A DNA stretch of 64,000 bases from DAOSXA01 sp964526835 (GTDB taxonomy: Bacteria; Zixibacteria; MSB-5A5; GN15; FEB-12): NCBI GenBank assembly GCA_964526835.1, contig CAZGMK010000009.1, positions 42,223 through 106,222 of the forward strand, read 5' to 3'. The translations under genes and the position numbers were made by a program. This document shows, piece after piece, positions 26,813 through 35,761 of the stretch. How positions within the stretch are numbered: position 1 is the stretch's first letter; each line of letters opens with the position of its first letter. The notes beneath the pieces were generated by a model that saw only the letters and a program-made list of their open reading frames with translations, was not told the origin of the DNA and did not search any database.

Positions 26813-28210
26813 CTATATGGTCCTCGAAAACGTCGTCTTCTTGTCCTTCCGGGCCAGCCAGGCGTCGAAGACCATGGCGATATTACGGACAAAGGTCCGA
26901 CCCAGGCGCGTTACCTGCAGCGCATTCGCATCGCGCTCCAGGAGCCCGTCGTCGATGAACTCCCCAAGAAGCCGATCCTCGGTCACGAAATAGTCGGCGT
27001 ACTCTATGCCGGAACGCCGCTTCAACTCCTCGAACGACAACCTGAAATTGCACATCAGGCTGCTTATGACAAACTTCCGTATCAGGTCATCATTGGACAG
27101 CTTCAGCCCACGATAGACCGCCAAACCGGCCCGCTCGATAGCCTCACGGTAGGCCGGGACCTCGGACTGGTTCTGCACATATGTGTCACCCACGTATCCA
27201 ATCCCGGACATCCCCAGGCCAACCATCTCGGGAGCCGCCTGGACCGTGTAGCCCATGAAGTTGCGATGCAGGTGACCGTCCTGCTGTGCGACCGAAAGCT
27301 CATCCTCGGGCAGGGCGAAGTGATCCATGCCGATCTGGCGGTAACCGGCAGCGGTCAGGCGCTCGATGGCTGTCGAGAAAAGCCGATACTTGGTCTCGGT
27401 GTCGGGCAGATCCTCGGATTTGATCAAGCGCTGATGCCCCTTCAGGCGCGGCAGATCGGGCAGGTAGGCGAATGAGTAGAGGGCAATCCGATCCGGCCGC
27501 AGGACAATAGTCCTGTCCAGTGTGGCAGCGAAGCGTTCCGGAGTCTGAAGCGGCAGGCCGTAAATCAAGTCGAAGTTGATTCCCCCAAAGCCGTGCTCGC
27601 GCAGCGCCGCATACAACCACTCGACCTGCTCGGCAGTCTGGTTGCGTCCTATGGCCTTCTGGACATCAGGGTCGAAGCTCTGTACCCCCATCGATACTCG
27701 GTTGAAGCCAAGCCCCTTCAACCTGACCGCATCATCAGGGGCCGTCTCCCGCGGATCCACTTCTATGGACATTTCCGCCTTCGCGTCAAACTCAAAGACA
27801 CCGGACAGCGCTGCGATCAGTCTCCTCAGACCATCGAGCCCCAGATAGGCGGGCGTCCCGCCGCCCAAATGAAGCTGGCTGACCCGCCGACGCTTGCCGA
27901 GCAGGCCGGCGACCTCGGTTATCTCGCGCTCCAGCGAGGCCAGGTATTCATCGATGGGTTCGGTCCGAACCACGACGCACGTATTGCAGCCGCAGTAGTA
28001 ACAGCGTTTTCTGCAGAAGGGGATATGGCAGTAAACCGCTAATGGTGTATCGATGCCTTTCGAGGCGTCAGCGAGCAGCCTGCGGTATGTCTCCGAGTCA
28101 ACGGATTCGTTCCACATCGGCGCCGTCGGATAGCTGGTGTACCGGGGTCCGGGGCGATCATACTTGCGCAGAAGATCAAGAATGGCCACTTCATCGGATC
28201 GTGAATTCAT
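26813..28210 (-). CDS. hemN: Oxygen-independent coproporphyrinogen III oxidase (radical SAM)
   Basis: A 465-residue enzyme. The ATG at 28210 (MNSRSDEVAILDLLRKYDRP) is preceded by AGGAAGC. The radical-SAM cluster motif is CHIPFCRKRCYYCGC (C-x3-C-x2-C plus the extra HemN Cys). LHLGGGTPAYL (SAM binding), YSFAYLPDLPRLKGHQRLI and GMDHFALPEDEL (the HemN-specific DHF region) are also present. RYTSYPTAP at the N-terminus is the canonical HemN (not HemW) signature. It decarboxylates coproporphyrinogen III to protoporphyrinogen IX without oxygen. It overlaps hemE by 20 bases. Confidence 0.93.
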   Translation of the reverse strand: MNSRSDEVAILDLLRKYDRPGPRYTSYPTAPMWNESVDSETYRRLLADASKGIDTPLAVYCHIPFCRKRCYYCGCNTCVVVRTEPIDEYLASLEREITEVAGLLGKRRRVSQLHLGGGTPAYLGLDGLRRLIAALSGVFEFDAKAEMSIEVDPRETAPDDAVRLKGLGFNRVSMGVQSFDPDVQKAIGRNQTAEQVEWLYAALREHGFGGINFDLIYGLPLQTPERFAATLDRTIVLRPDRIALYSFAYLPDLPRLKGHQRLIKSEDLPDTETKYRLFSTAIERLTAAGYRQIGMDHFALPEDELSVAQQDGHLHRNFMGYTVQAAPEMVGLGMSGIGYVGDTYVQNQSEVPAYREAIERAGLAVYRGLKLSNDDLIRKFVISSLMCNFRLSFEELKRRSGIEYADYFVTEDRLLGEFIDDGLLERDANALQVTRLGRTFVRNIAMVFDAWLARKDKKTTFSRTI

Positions 28211-29252
28211 GTTGCTTCCTGTAATGATGCGCCGCCTCAACCATCGCAGCCACTGCATCGACCGGCGTCTCCGGCTGAATGCCATGTCCGAGATTGACAA
28301 TCAAGCGGTCGAAATCGGTCACTCCCTTCAGCATATCGTTGACCCCCCGCACCACGCTCCCCGGCGCCCCGAACAGGGCCGACGGATTGAAATTGCCTTG
28401 TATGGCATGATTGGGCAACGCCTTCATCGCTGCGGCCAGTGGCAGTCGATAGTCGACCCCGATCACTTCGCACTCCACGTCGCGAACAAGGTCCAAATAT
28501 GGAGCCACGTTGTTGACGAATATGATCCGGGGTGCTTTTCGAGCATCCAGTTGCCCAAGGATCCGTCGGGCCGGAGGGATCACGAAGCGCGCGAAATCAT
28601 CGTGGGAGAGAACACCACCTGTGCTCTCAAAGACCTGAACCGCCTGAGCGCCGGCATCGACCTGGGCCCGCAGGTAAAGACCCACCATATCGGTCAGCAG
28701 GTCGATCAGTTCTTCGGCTGCTTTGCGCTCCTGGTGCAAGAACCGCCGCGCCCGGTTATAGAACTTGCTGCTGCCGCCTTCAATCAGGTAGCAGGCCAGG
28801 GTGAACGGCGAGCCGGCGAAACCAATCAGCGGAGTCTCCGGCAAAGCAATCCTGGTCCGGCGAATCGCTTCAAAGACAAAGCCGAGGTCTCTGGACGGGT
28901 CAATGGCGTGCAGTTGTTTGACATCCTCGGCGCTGCGGACCGGCCGGGCTATATGAGGACCATCATTCGGAAAGCTCACCTCGGCGCCCATCGGCTCCAG
29001 CATGGTCAAGATATCCGAAAACAGGATAGCCGCATCAAGATCGAATCGTTCGACCGGCGCCTTGACCACTTCGGCCACCAACCCCGGAGTCCGGCACAGC
29101 TGCTGGAAACTGACCCGCTTGCGAACCTCCTGGTATTCCGGCAGATAACGTCCCGCCTGGCGCATAATCCAAACCGGCAGGCGTTGCTGATTGCAGCCTC
29201 GACAGGCGTCGAGGAATGGCGATCTCTCACTACTCACAGGCACTCCTGACAT
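28191..29252 (-). CDS. hemE: Uroporphyrinogen III decarboxylase
   Basis: A 353-residue enzyme making coproporphyrinogen III. Family markers: LPVWIMRQAGRYLPEYQEVR (RQAGRY loop), DAAILFSDIL, LIGFAGSPFTLACYLIEG, and VNLGHGIQPETP at the C-terminus with the catalytic HG. The ATG at 29252 has no Shine-Dalgarno; a GTG five codons in (29237) has AGGAG 5 bases upstream and may be the true start. Upstream (29259-29271) is a perfect palindrome. It is the first gene of the heme operon. Confidence 0.92.
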   Translation of the reverse strand: MSGVPVSSERSPFLDACRGCNQQRLPVWIMRQAGRYLPEYQEVRKRVSFQQLCRTPGLVAEVVKAPVERFDLDAAILFSDILTMLEPMGAEVSFPNDGPHIARPVRSAEDVKQLHAIDPSRDLGFVFEAIRRTRIALPETPLIGFAGSPFTLACYLIEGGSSKFYNRARRFLHQERKAAEELIDLLTDMVGLYLRAQVDAGAQAVQVFESTGGVLSHDDFARFVIPPARRILGQLDARKAPRIIFVNNVAPYLDLVRDVECEVIGVDYRLPLAAAMKALPNHAIQGNFNPSALFGAPGSVVRGVNDMLKGVTDFDRLIVNLGHGIQPETPVDAVAAMVEAAHHYRKQHEFTIR

Positions 29253-29258
29253 CTATGT

Positions 29259-29271
29259 TCGGTTGAACCGA
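29259..29271. promoter_or_regulatory. 13-base palindrome upstream of hemE
   Basis: TCGGTTGAACCGA is a perfect inverted repeat (6-base arms around G) 7-19 bases before the ATG at 29252. It may be an operator of a repressor or part of the leader. No known regulator can be assigned. Confidence 0.35.
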
Positions 29272-29341
29272 CCACAACGCCGGATTGTTCACTGCATCGG
29301 GACCGGCGTCGACGACAATGTTAGCCAATGCTCACTGACGG

Positions 29342-29359
29342 CTGTCATGAAAGTGTCAT
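29342..29359 (+). promoter_or_regulatory. Pho-box-like direct repeat
   Basis: CTGTCAT-GAAA-GTGTCAT, two heptamers with the standard 4-base spacer, matching the PhoB consensus CTGTCAT-N4-CTGTCAT except for one base. The orientation drives rightward, to the gene at 29710, but the distance (about 350 bases) is large. No good -10 is visible at the usual offset. Confidence 0.4.
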
Positions 29360-29426
29360 GAATTGCATCTTGGTCCGCAGAATCATCACGTAGAAGCTTG
29401 TTGATAAGCCTCGGCTAAATACCTGA

Positions 29427-29507
29427 CGCCGCCAAGACAAGCCCCGCGACTACGCGAGAAAGGCCGCCCTGCGTCGCCCGATCTCAAGCGGCGGAGCCGG
29501 TCAACCA
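29427..29507. repeat. Copy of an interspersed intergenic repeat
   Basis: About 80 bases here (CGCCGCCAAGACAAGCC..., containing AAAGGCCG and GGTCAAcCATT) align with 53761-53860 with the same landmarks in the same order and strand. Both copies are intergenic. By eye identity is roughly 70% with gaps; it needs alignment. Confidence 0.4.
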
Positions 29508-29709
29508 TTACGAACCGGACTGGCCCCTGCCCGACGCATTCATCGTTGCAGGCCGGAGTCAATCGCCATATCTTGCCGCTGACATGAAACCCAGGCTTGG
29601 AGCTCAAGATGGGGAGTAATCCCCAGGCCTTTGCAGGCGCCGCTCTATCGCTGGTGCGGCACGATTCAGTTAATCCGGGCGTATCGCCTGAGTTGATCAG
29701 CCAACCTTC

Positions 29710-31047
29710 ATGAATGCCTTTGACTGGATATCTACTGTAACCGGCCTCCTGCTCGGAGCGTACTTCGTGGCTTTCAGCGTGTCTTCGACGCGAGAGCGAA
29801 GGCCGCGGGCCGTCGTCGTGAGCCTGACGCTGGCGGCAGCAGCGGTGGCGGTCTTCCTCGGCGGCGCGTTCTGGGACGACCGACCTCCTTGGCTGCTGGA
29901 GACAACTACCGTGCTGGTCTGGCTGGGGGCGGCATTGTATCTCCTCCCGGTCGGCCAGACCCGGGGCATGGTCATCGGTGACATTACCGAAAGGGTCGAT
30001 GAGCGCACTACGATGTTCGCACGCGAAGAATACCGGCCCGACAGCGACCGATATGAGTGGTTTTATCGCAGGTACCCCGAACACCGGAGATTCGATGATC
30101 GTCTGCGCCAACTGCCGGCGTTGATGACCCCGGGCGGACGTTACTATGACCCCGACAAGGCCGATTCGATCCAGGAGACTTTCCGCACTATCGCTTCCAT
30201 GACCACGAAGGTCGACGGCCGGGTGGCTCCCGAACGCATCGACATTGATCCTGCGGACATGACGGCCCGAATCAAAGAGAGGCTCCGACGCATGGGCGCC
30301 GACGAGGTCGGAGTGGCGCGCCTGAATCCAGCCCTGGTCTACTCGCATGTCGGACGCGGTCCGGAGCCCTGGGGCAAGCCGATCGCGCTCGACCATCGTT
30401 ATGCCATTGTTTACACTCTGGAGATGGAGTATAGTCGCGTGGAGCGCGCACCCGAGATTCCCGTCACCCAAGAATCCGCCGCCCAGTACCTCCGCGCAGC
30501 AAACATGTCAATAGAGCTGGCGACATGGATACGCAGGCAAGGCTGGACGGCTCGCGCCCATATTTCCGACAGCAACTACCAGATCATTCTCCCGGCCGTG
30601 GCGCACGACGCCGGTCTGGGCGAGATATCGCGTATGGGTTACCTGATCTCCCGTCGCTTCGGACCCCGCGTAAGGCTCGGCGCTGTTACCACCAATCTGC
30701 CACTGGCAACCGATGAGCCGGTCGCATTTGGCGTGCAGGACTTCTGCCGGCGGTGTCTCAAGTGCGTCGTCAATTGCCCGTCCAGGGCCATCTCTTCGGG
30801 GCGCGAAGTCGAAGTTCGCGGCGTGTGGAAGTGGCCGCTCGAGGTCGAGCGCTGTATTTGGTACTGGCGAGTGGCCGGAACCGACTGCGGTTTGTGTATG
30901 CGGGCCTGCCCCTATAGCCATCCGCCAACCCTGGTGCACCGCATAGCTCGCTACGCGATCGAGCGCAGCGCCCTGGCGCGAATCGTATCGGTCTGGGGAG
31001 AAGACCTTTTCTACGGTCGGCGAGTCAGGTACCCCGAGTCCGATTAG
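29710..31047 (+). CDS. Membrane-anchored reductive-dehalogenase-like protein (RdhB-RdhA-like fusion)
   Basis: A 445-residue protein. Residues about 5-80 contain three transmembrane helices (VTGLLLGAYFVAFSV, AVVVSLTLAAAAVAVFLGG, VLVWLGAALYLLPVG) instead of the Tat signal peptide of classical RdhA; three helices is the shape of the separate anchor RdhB. The catalytic part (about 90-445) has the cobamide-binding-type domain (AADEVGVARLNP-like) and two C-terminal Fe-S motifs: CRRCLKCVVNCP and C-x10-C-x2-C-x3-CP (CGLCMRACP). Such membrane-fused RdhA-like proteins are known from metagenomes and deltaproteobacteria and often lack an assigned substrate. No separate rdhB, TatA or corrinoid gene is near. 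Reductive cleavage of a halogenated or other substrate using cob(I)alamin is the family expectation. Confidence 0.8.
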   Translation: MNAFDWISTVTGLLLGAYFVAFSVSSTRERRPRAVVVSLTLAAAAVAVFLGGAFWDDRPPWLLETTTVLVWLGAALYLLPVGQTRGMVIGDITERVDERTTMFAREEYRPDSDRYEWFYRRYPEHRRFDDRLRQLPALMTPGGRYYDPDKADSIQETFRTIASMTTKVDGRVAPERIDIDPADMTARIKERLRRMGADEVGVARLNPALVYSHVGRGPEPWGKPIALDHRYAIVYTLEMEYSRVERAPEIPVTQESAAQYLRAANMSIELATWIRRQGWTARAHISDSNYQIILPAVAHDAGLGEISRMGYLISRRFGPRVRLGAVTTNLPLATDEPVAFGVQDFCRRCLKCVVNCPSRAISSGREVEVRGVWKWPLEVERCIWYWRVAGTDCGLCMRACPYSHPPTLVHRIARYAIERSALARIVSVWGEDLFYGRRVRYPESD

Positions 31048-31241
31048 CCACATCGTTTCTCCAATTGCTGTCTCGTCGTTGTCTCGAAACCCTCCTTGCC
31101 GGACCGATCGACACCCTGGCTACAATTTCAGTGGATTTCTGGACCCTGAATGTGTTATCATGCGTATCAGCATTGTCGTAGCATGCCATGCTGCGCGTGT
31201 AGCAGCGACAGACCGGGAAATCACTCACTGAAGGTCAAGCG

Positions 31242-31919
31242 ATGTTTGAGAAATTCAGGGATCTCTTCAGTTCCGATAGCTTGTTGGATGAAGCCTACGA
31301 CACTACGGTCAAGATGCTCGAATTCGACCATCAGATGTACCGTGACTCGCACTACGTTCTGCGCAAAACCGACACCGATGAACTCCCCTACGATTTCAAA
31401 AAGGCCGACCGCCGCATCAACAAGTTCGAGCGCGAGGTAAGGCGCAAGGTCCTCACCCATCTGACGATCACTTCCCAACGGAATCTTGTCCCCGGCCTGG
31501 TGCTGACTACGATTGTGATCGACGTTGAGCGAATCGGAGATTTCACCAAGAACATAGCCGGGCTGGTTGGCTCCCGGAAAGCTCGATTGCTCGGCGGACC
31601 GCACGAAGATAGCCTCAGGCGCATCGAGGACGCCATCGAGAATGAGTTCCCCGAGGCAATCGAGGTGCTCAGAAATCAGGATCAGGCGAAAGCGGCGGCG
31701 ATTGTCGACGCCGAACCCTTTGTGGCCGAGACTGCTAACAGCATCATCGACGGCCTGGTAGCGGGAAACCACGGCTCACTCAGCGGTCCGGAGGCAGTGC
31801 GCCTGGCCTTGTACACTCGCTACCTCAAGCGTATCAATGCCCACCTGACCAACATCACTAGCTCGATCGTGAACCCCTTCCCCCGAATTGGTTTTCGCTC
31901 CAAGAAACCGCGCCCGTGA
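31242..31919 (+). CDS. DUF47/PhoU-like regulator protein
   Basis: A 225-residue, all-helical cytoplasmic protein. The sequence MFEKFRDLFSSDSLLDEAYD and the second-half repeat (LTITSQRNLVPGLVLTTIVI, DVERIGDFTKNIAG) are typical of DUF47, a PhoU relative associated with Pit-type phosphate transport. The duplicated three-helix bundle has ERIGDF where PhoU-like proteins bind a metal cluster. It lies 195 bases after the dehalogenase-like gene with AAGGTC before the ATG. No phosphate transporter is in the window. Confidence 0.85.
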   Translation: MFEKFRDLFSSDSLLDEAYDTTVKMLEFDHQMYRDSHYVLRKTDTDELPYDFKKADRRINKFEREVRRKVLTHLTITSQRNLVPGLVLTTIVIDVERIGDFTKNIAGLVGSRKARLLGGPHEDSLRRIEDAIENEFPEAIEVLRNQDQAKAAAIVDAEPFVAETANSIIDGLVAGNHGSLSGPEAVRLALYTRYLKRINAHLTNITSSIVNPFPRIGFRSKKPRP

Positions 31920-31945
31920 CATGAGTACCCCCTGACGCCTCCAGA

Positions 31946-33004
31946 TCAGTGGCGGCCCATTACTCTGACCGGTTCGCCGACCACACTCTCCACATAGAGC
32001 ATCTGGATCGCCACAATAATCACAACCGCCAACGGGGCCGCAAGCAGAATGCCGACCGCCCCAAACAGCACGGCCATAAGGATCTCGACCGTGATCAATA
32101 AGGCCGGGGGCAGACGTACCGCCTGTTTCTGAATCAGCGGAGTAATAAGGTAGCTCTCCAAAAGCTGGATCGCGGCGTATATTACGACTACCCACAAAGC
32201 CAGTATCGAGTCTTCGGTAAGAGCGACAAGTATCGCCGGGACCGCCGATACAATTGGCCCCACAAACGGCACAAAGGCCAGGGCTGCCGCCAGTAATCCC
32301 AGGCTCAGGGGCAGTGGAACGCCCGCTATCCAGAGGCTGACGGCGGTCAGCAACCCCACGACCGCCATCGACGCCAACCGCCCGACCAGCCACCAGCGTA
32401 GCGCCCGTCCCATGGCGTCTATCAACTGGCGAGCCCGCTCCCGTTTCCCCCGGGGCAACAGACGGGCGGCGTTATCGGTATACAGGCGCGGCTCGGCGGC
32501 CAGGTAGATGCCCAAAAAGAGAACTATCAGTACTCCCGTAATGGCCCCCATCGCGGTCGAAAAGACACCACTGATTCGTCCCATCAGGTCGCCGGTATCG
32601 GGCGCAGCATCTCCCAGCTTTGAGAGGCCATCCAACAGCGATTGACCCCACTCACTCTGATTGAGGTCCCGCTCGATGTCATCCAGCGCCTGAGGCACGC
32701 GTTCTCCCAATCGGGCAAACTGCTGGGCTACCCTCGGCCCGGCGAACCAGCCTGCTGCCACCAGCAGGCCCAGCAACCCGACCAGGACGAGGGCCAGGGC
32801 GATGGCGTGCGGAAGTCGAGCGTACTTCTTAACGACGTCGGTCAGGGTTGTCAGGAGAATGGCGAACAACAGCCCCCCGAAAACCACCAGCAGCATCTGG
32901 GCCACATGGGCGAAGAGGTATAGCACTACGGCCGCGCCGGCCACCAGGGCGACCGAGATCAGAGCCCGGGACGCGAACGGCTCTGTGTTCGAGTTGTTGC
33001 TCAT
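31946..33004 (-). CDS. AI-2E family transporter (PerM/YdiK type)
   Basis: A 352-residue inner-membrane protein with about eight transmembrane helices. The N-terminal pair (ALISVALVAGAAVVLYLFAH, LLVVFGGLLFAILLTTL), the polar periplasmic/cytoplasmic middle loop and the C-terminal block (LAFVPFVGPIVSAVPAILVA; ESYLITPLIQKQAVRLPP) are the family signature. Members export AI-2 or other small molecules or antiport; the exact substrate cannot be told. GAGGAATATC precedes the ATG at 33004. It is the last gene of the long minus-strand cluster and starts 27 bases after the ATPase stop. Confidence 0.88.
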   Translation of the reverse strand: MSNNSNTEPFASRALISVALVAGAAVVLYLFAHVAQMLLVVFGGLLFAILLTTLTDVVKKYARLPHAIALALVLVGLLGLLVAAGWFAGPRVAQQFARLGERVPQALDDIERDLNQSEWGQSLLDGLSKLGDAAPDTGDLMGRISGVFSTAMGAITGVLIVLFLGIYLAAEPRLYTDNAARLLPRGKRERARQLIDAMGRALRWWLVGRLASMAVVGLLTAVSLWIAGVPLPLSLGLLAAALAFVPFVGPIVSAVPAILVALTEDSILALWVVVIYAAIQLLESYLITPLIQKQAVRLPPALLITVEILMAVLFGAVGILLAAPLAVVIIVAIQMLYVESVVGEPVRVMGRH

Positions 33005-33030
33005 GATATTCCTCTATGCCGTTATCATAC

Positions 33031-35757
33031 TCAGGCCGAGCGTATCAGGCCGGCCTTCTTCAGTATCTGGCCGCCCAGGAACGGCAGCAAACCAGCTGTT
33101 ATCGCCACCCCCCAGCCGCGAAGTGACGGCGGCCGCAGTTCGAGCACATCGCTCAGACCCGGCGTATAGACCGCCCCTGCAATCAGGGCGGCGCACAGCG
33201 CGATCGCCATCCAGACATACCTGTTCCGAGTGACCTCATTGTTGAACACCGGTGAACTCTCGTCGCGCATGTTAAACACATGCCACAGGCGCGCCGTAGC
33301 CAGACTCAGGAAGCTGAGCGTGACCGCCTCAGTCGAGGAAAGCTCCATCACCTGTAAGCCATAAGCCAGCACCCCCAGCGCCGGAGCGGCAATCAGGACA
33401 CCATATACCGCTATCGCCGCCCAGTGGCGTCCCCCCAGGATCTTCTCCGAAGCCGGACGCGGCGGCTTCTCCATTATCCTGGGTTCCCCCTCGCCGACCC
33501 CCAGGGCCAGGCCGGGAAAAACATCCAACAGCAGATTCAGAAAGAGAATCTGCAGCGGGCGCAGCGGCAATGGCGCCATCGCCAGCGAGGCGGCGCCGAC
33601 AGCGATGATCTCAGCCACATTGCCCGACAGCAGGAAGATCACGAACTTGCGGATGTTATTGAAGATGGCCCGTCCCTGACGAATCGCCGTGACGATGGTA
33701 GGGAAGGCATCATCCTGCAGCACCATGTCGGCGGCCTCTCTGGCCACCTGCGTACCGCGCCTACCCATGGCCACTCCGATATCGGCCTTCTTGAGAGCTG
33801 GAGCGTCATTGACACCGTCACCGGTCATAGCCACAATCGAACCCTGTTTCTGATGAATGTCGATCAGGTCGAGCTTCTGCCGCGGACTGACCCGGGCGAA
33901 GATTGCCGCCTGGGCCAGGTGTTTCTGCCGGTCTTCGGGCATTTCGTCGGCGGCTCCTATATCGCCGCCTACTATCACTTCAGCCTCGTCATCGTCAACA
34001 AGACCTATCGCTGCGGCGATGCTGCGCGCGGTCGGCGCCTGGTCGCCGGTCATCATCACCACCCGGATACCTGCCTGATGACACCGTTCGATTGCCGGCG
34101 GGACGTCATCGCGGGGCGGATCCTTCAAACCAACCAGACCCAGCAGGGTCAGCATCTCGTATGGCTCCGCTTGGGCGCCGGTTACTTCCTTCGTCGCCAT
34201 CGCCAGCACCCGCAGACCTTCGGACGCCATCTTGTCGTTTCGTTCGAGCCACTCGCGGCGCAATGAATCGATGAGCTCCTCGGCCGTCCCGTCACCGGTG
34301 GCGAGCGCGGTGCATACGTCTATGACCGCCTCCGGGGCGCCCTTCACCGCAACCAGAAAGCCGCCATCGGACCGCCGGTGAAACGTCGCCATCATTTTGG
34401 TCTCGCTGTCGAAGGCCTCCTCGCGTTCTTCAGGCATTTGCTCAACCAACTCGTCGCGATCCAGGCCCGCCGCGAGCCCTGCCCTGAGCAGCGCCACCTC
34501 CAGCGGGTCGCCCGCCCCATCGGCCTCCGAATCACCATCATTGCCGCCCGGAGAGGCATTGTTGCACAAGACGCCGACCAGGAGGGCCTGGTGCAGAATA
34601 GAGTGGTCGTCAACTTCCACCCGCTTATCACCCTGGCGAAACGCCGGCTTTTCGGACTCCTCACAGGATAATCCATATCGTCCACTTCCAAGTTCAAGGT
34701 CGGTGACTGTCATCCTGTTTTCGGTGAGGGTACCGGTCTTGTCGGCTCCGATAACACTGGTAGCGCCGAGGGTCTCGACCGAGGCCAGACGGTTAACCAG
34801 GGCGTTCCGGCGCGCCATCCGGATCATACCGCGGGCCAGTGCGACGGTCGCCACGATCGGCAGTCCTTCCGGGATCGCCGCCACCGCCAGGGCTACTCCG
34901 CTTTCGATCATCAGGACCAAACTCTTGCCTCGCAGATAACCCAGAAACGATACCACCGCGACCAGCCCGAGTGTCAGCCACACCAGACTGCGACCAAGCT
35001 GATCCAGCCGCTTCTCCAGCGGCGTCCTTTCCTCCTCGGCTGCCTCGACCATCTCGGAAATACTGCCGAGTTCGGTCTTCTGACCGACCGCCACCACCAC
35101 TCCCTCGCCCGAGCCACGAGTCAGGGCGGTGCCCTTGTAGATCATGTTGCTGCGTTCGGCCAGCTCCGCATCGGTGTCGACTTTGTCGGTCTGTTTGGCC
35201 ACCGGGACCGATTCGCCGGTCAGCGCCGATTCATCGACCTGCAGTCTCGAAGCCTCAAACAGGCGAATGTCGGCCGGCGCCAGGTCGCCTCCCTCGAGCA
35301 TCACGATATCCCCGACGACCACATCTTTCGAGGCGATCTCCTGCAGTTTGCCGTCGCGGCGAACTCGTGCGTTCGTCCGGCTCATTCGGCGCAGGGCATC
35401 CATCGAGCGCACAGCCCGGAGCTCCGTTATGAATCCTATGACAGTGTTGGCGAGTATCGCCGCACCGATCGCCATCGCGTCGATCCAACGCTCATAAACC
35501 AGGGAAGCTAGCGCCGCCACGGCCAGTATGCCGATTACCAGGCTCTTGAATTGGTCGGCCAGGATCAGCCAGACACTGCGCCTCTTGTGACGTCGTAGTT
35601 CGTTTCGTCCATACTCACGGCGCCGACTTCCGATCTCACCGGATGAGAGCCCCTTCTCGCCCGAAACATCAAGGTCCGACAGGATTTCGTCGACCGGCCT
35701 GGAGAACGGCGATTTGATGGTCCTGGGATCATTGGTCGAGCTCATAGCATCAGTCAC
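33031..35757 (-). CDS. P2-type cation ATPase (Ca2+/Mn2+-like)
   Basis: A 908-residue P-type pump. The frame opens with GTG at 35757; an ATG four codons in (35745) is equally plausible as neither has a strong binding site. Features in order: N-terminal cation-ATPase domain, TM1-2, actuator with LTGESVPV, TM4 motif AAIPEGLPIVATVALARG (the IPEGLP of Ca2+-ATPases), phosphorylation motif DKTGTLTENRM, KGAPEAV nucleotide domain, TGDGVNDAPALKKADIGVAMG hinge, and TM6 NLLLDVFPGLALGVG. It exports or sequesters a divalent cation. It lies 5 bases from the CopB-type ATPase, so both pumps are co-expressed. Confidence 0.9.
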   Translation of the reverse strand: MTDAMSSTNDPRTIKSPFSRPVDEILSDLDVSGEKGLSSGEIGSRRREYGRNELRRHKRRSVWLILADQFKSLVIGILAVAALASLVYERWIDAMAIGAAILANTVIGFITELRAVRSMDALRRMSRTNARVRRDGKLQEIASKDVVVGDIVMLEGGDLAPADIRLFEASRLQVDESALTGESVPVAKQTDKVDTDAELAERSNMIYKGTALTRGSGEGVVVAVGQKTELGSISEMVEAAEEERTPLEKRLDQLGRSLVWLTLGLVAVVSFLGYLRGKSLVLMIESGVALAVAAIPEGLPIVATVALARGMIRMARRNALVNRLASVETLGATSVIGADKTGTLTENRMTVTDLELGSGRYGLSCEESEKPAFRQGDKRVEVDDHSILHQALLVGVLCNNASPGGNDGDSEADGAGDPLEVALLRAGLAAGLDRDELVEQMPEEREEAFDSETKMMATFHRRSDGGFLVAVKGAPEAVIDVCTALATGDGTAEELIDSLRREWLERNDKMASEGLRVLAMATKEVTGAQAEPYEMLTLLGLVGLKDPPRDDVPPAIERCHQAGIRVVMMTGDQAPTARSIAAAIGLVDDDEAEVIVGGDIGAADEMPEDRQKHLAQAAIFARVSPRQKLDLIDIHQKQGSIVAMTGDGVNDAPALKKADIGVAMGRRGTQVAREAADMVLQDDAFPTIVTAIRQGRAIFNNIRKFVIFLLSGNVAEIIAVGAASLAMAPLPLRPLQILFLNLLLDVFPGLALGVGEGEPRIMEKPPRPASEKILGGRHWAAIAVYGVLIAAPALGVLAYGLQVMELSSTEAVTLSFLSLATARLWHVFNMRDESSPVFNNEVTRNRYVWMAIALCAALIAGAVYTPGLSDVLELRPPSLRGWGVAITAGLLPFLGGQILKKAGLIRSA

Positions 35758-35761
35758 ATTA

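Larger units (their letters stand above)
29253..29709. other. 457-bp divergent intergenic region (heme operon / reductive dehalogenase-like)
   Basis: No credible gene; the long antisense frame here is a shadow of the dehalogenase-like gene. It contains a palindrome beside hemE, a Pho-box-like direct repeat at 29342-29359, and an interspersed repeat copy at about 29427-29507. Confidence 0.5.

Noticed and set aside
29386..30471. 361-codon minus-strand ORF
   Set aside because: Covers the intergenic region and antisense of the dehalogenase-like gene; no motif or binding site.
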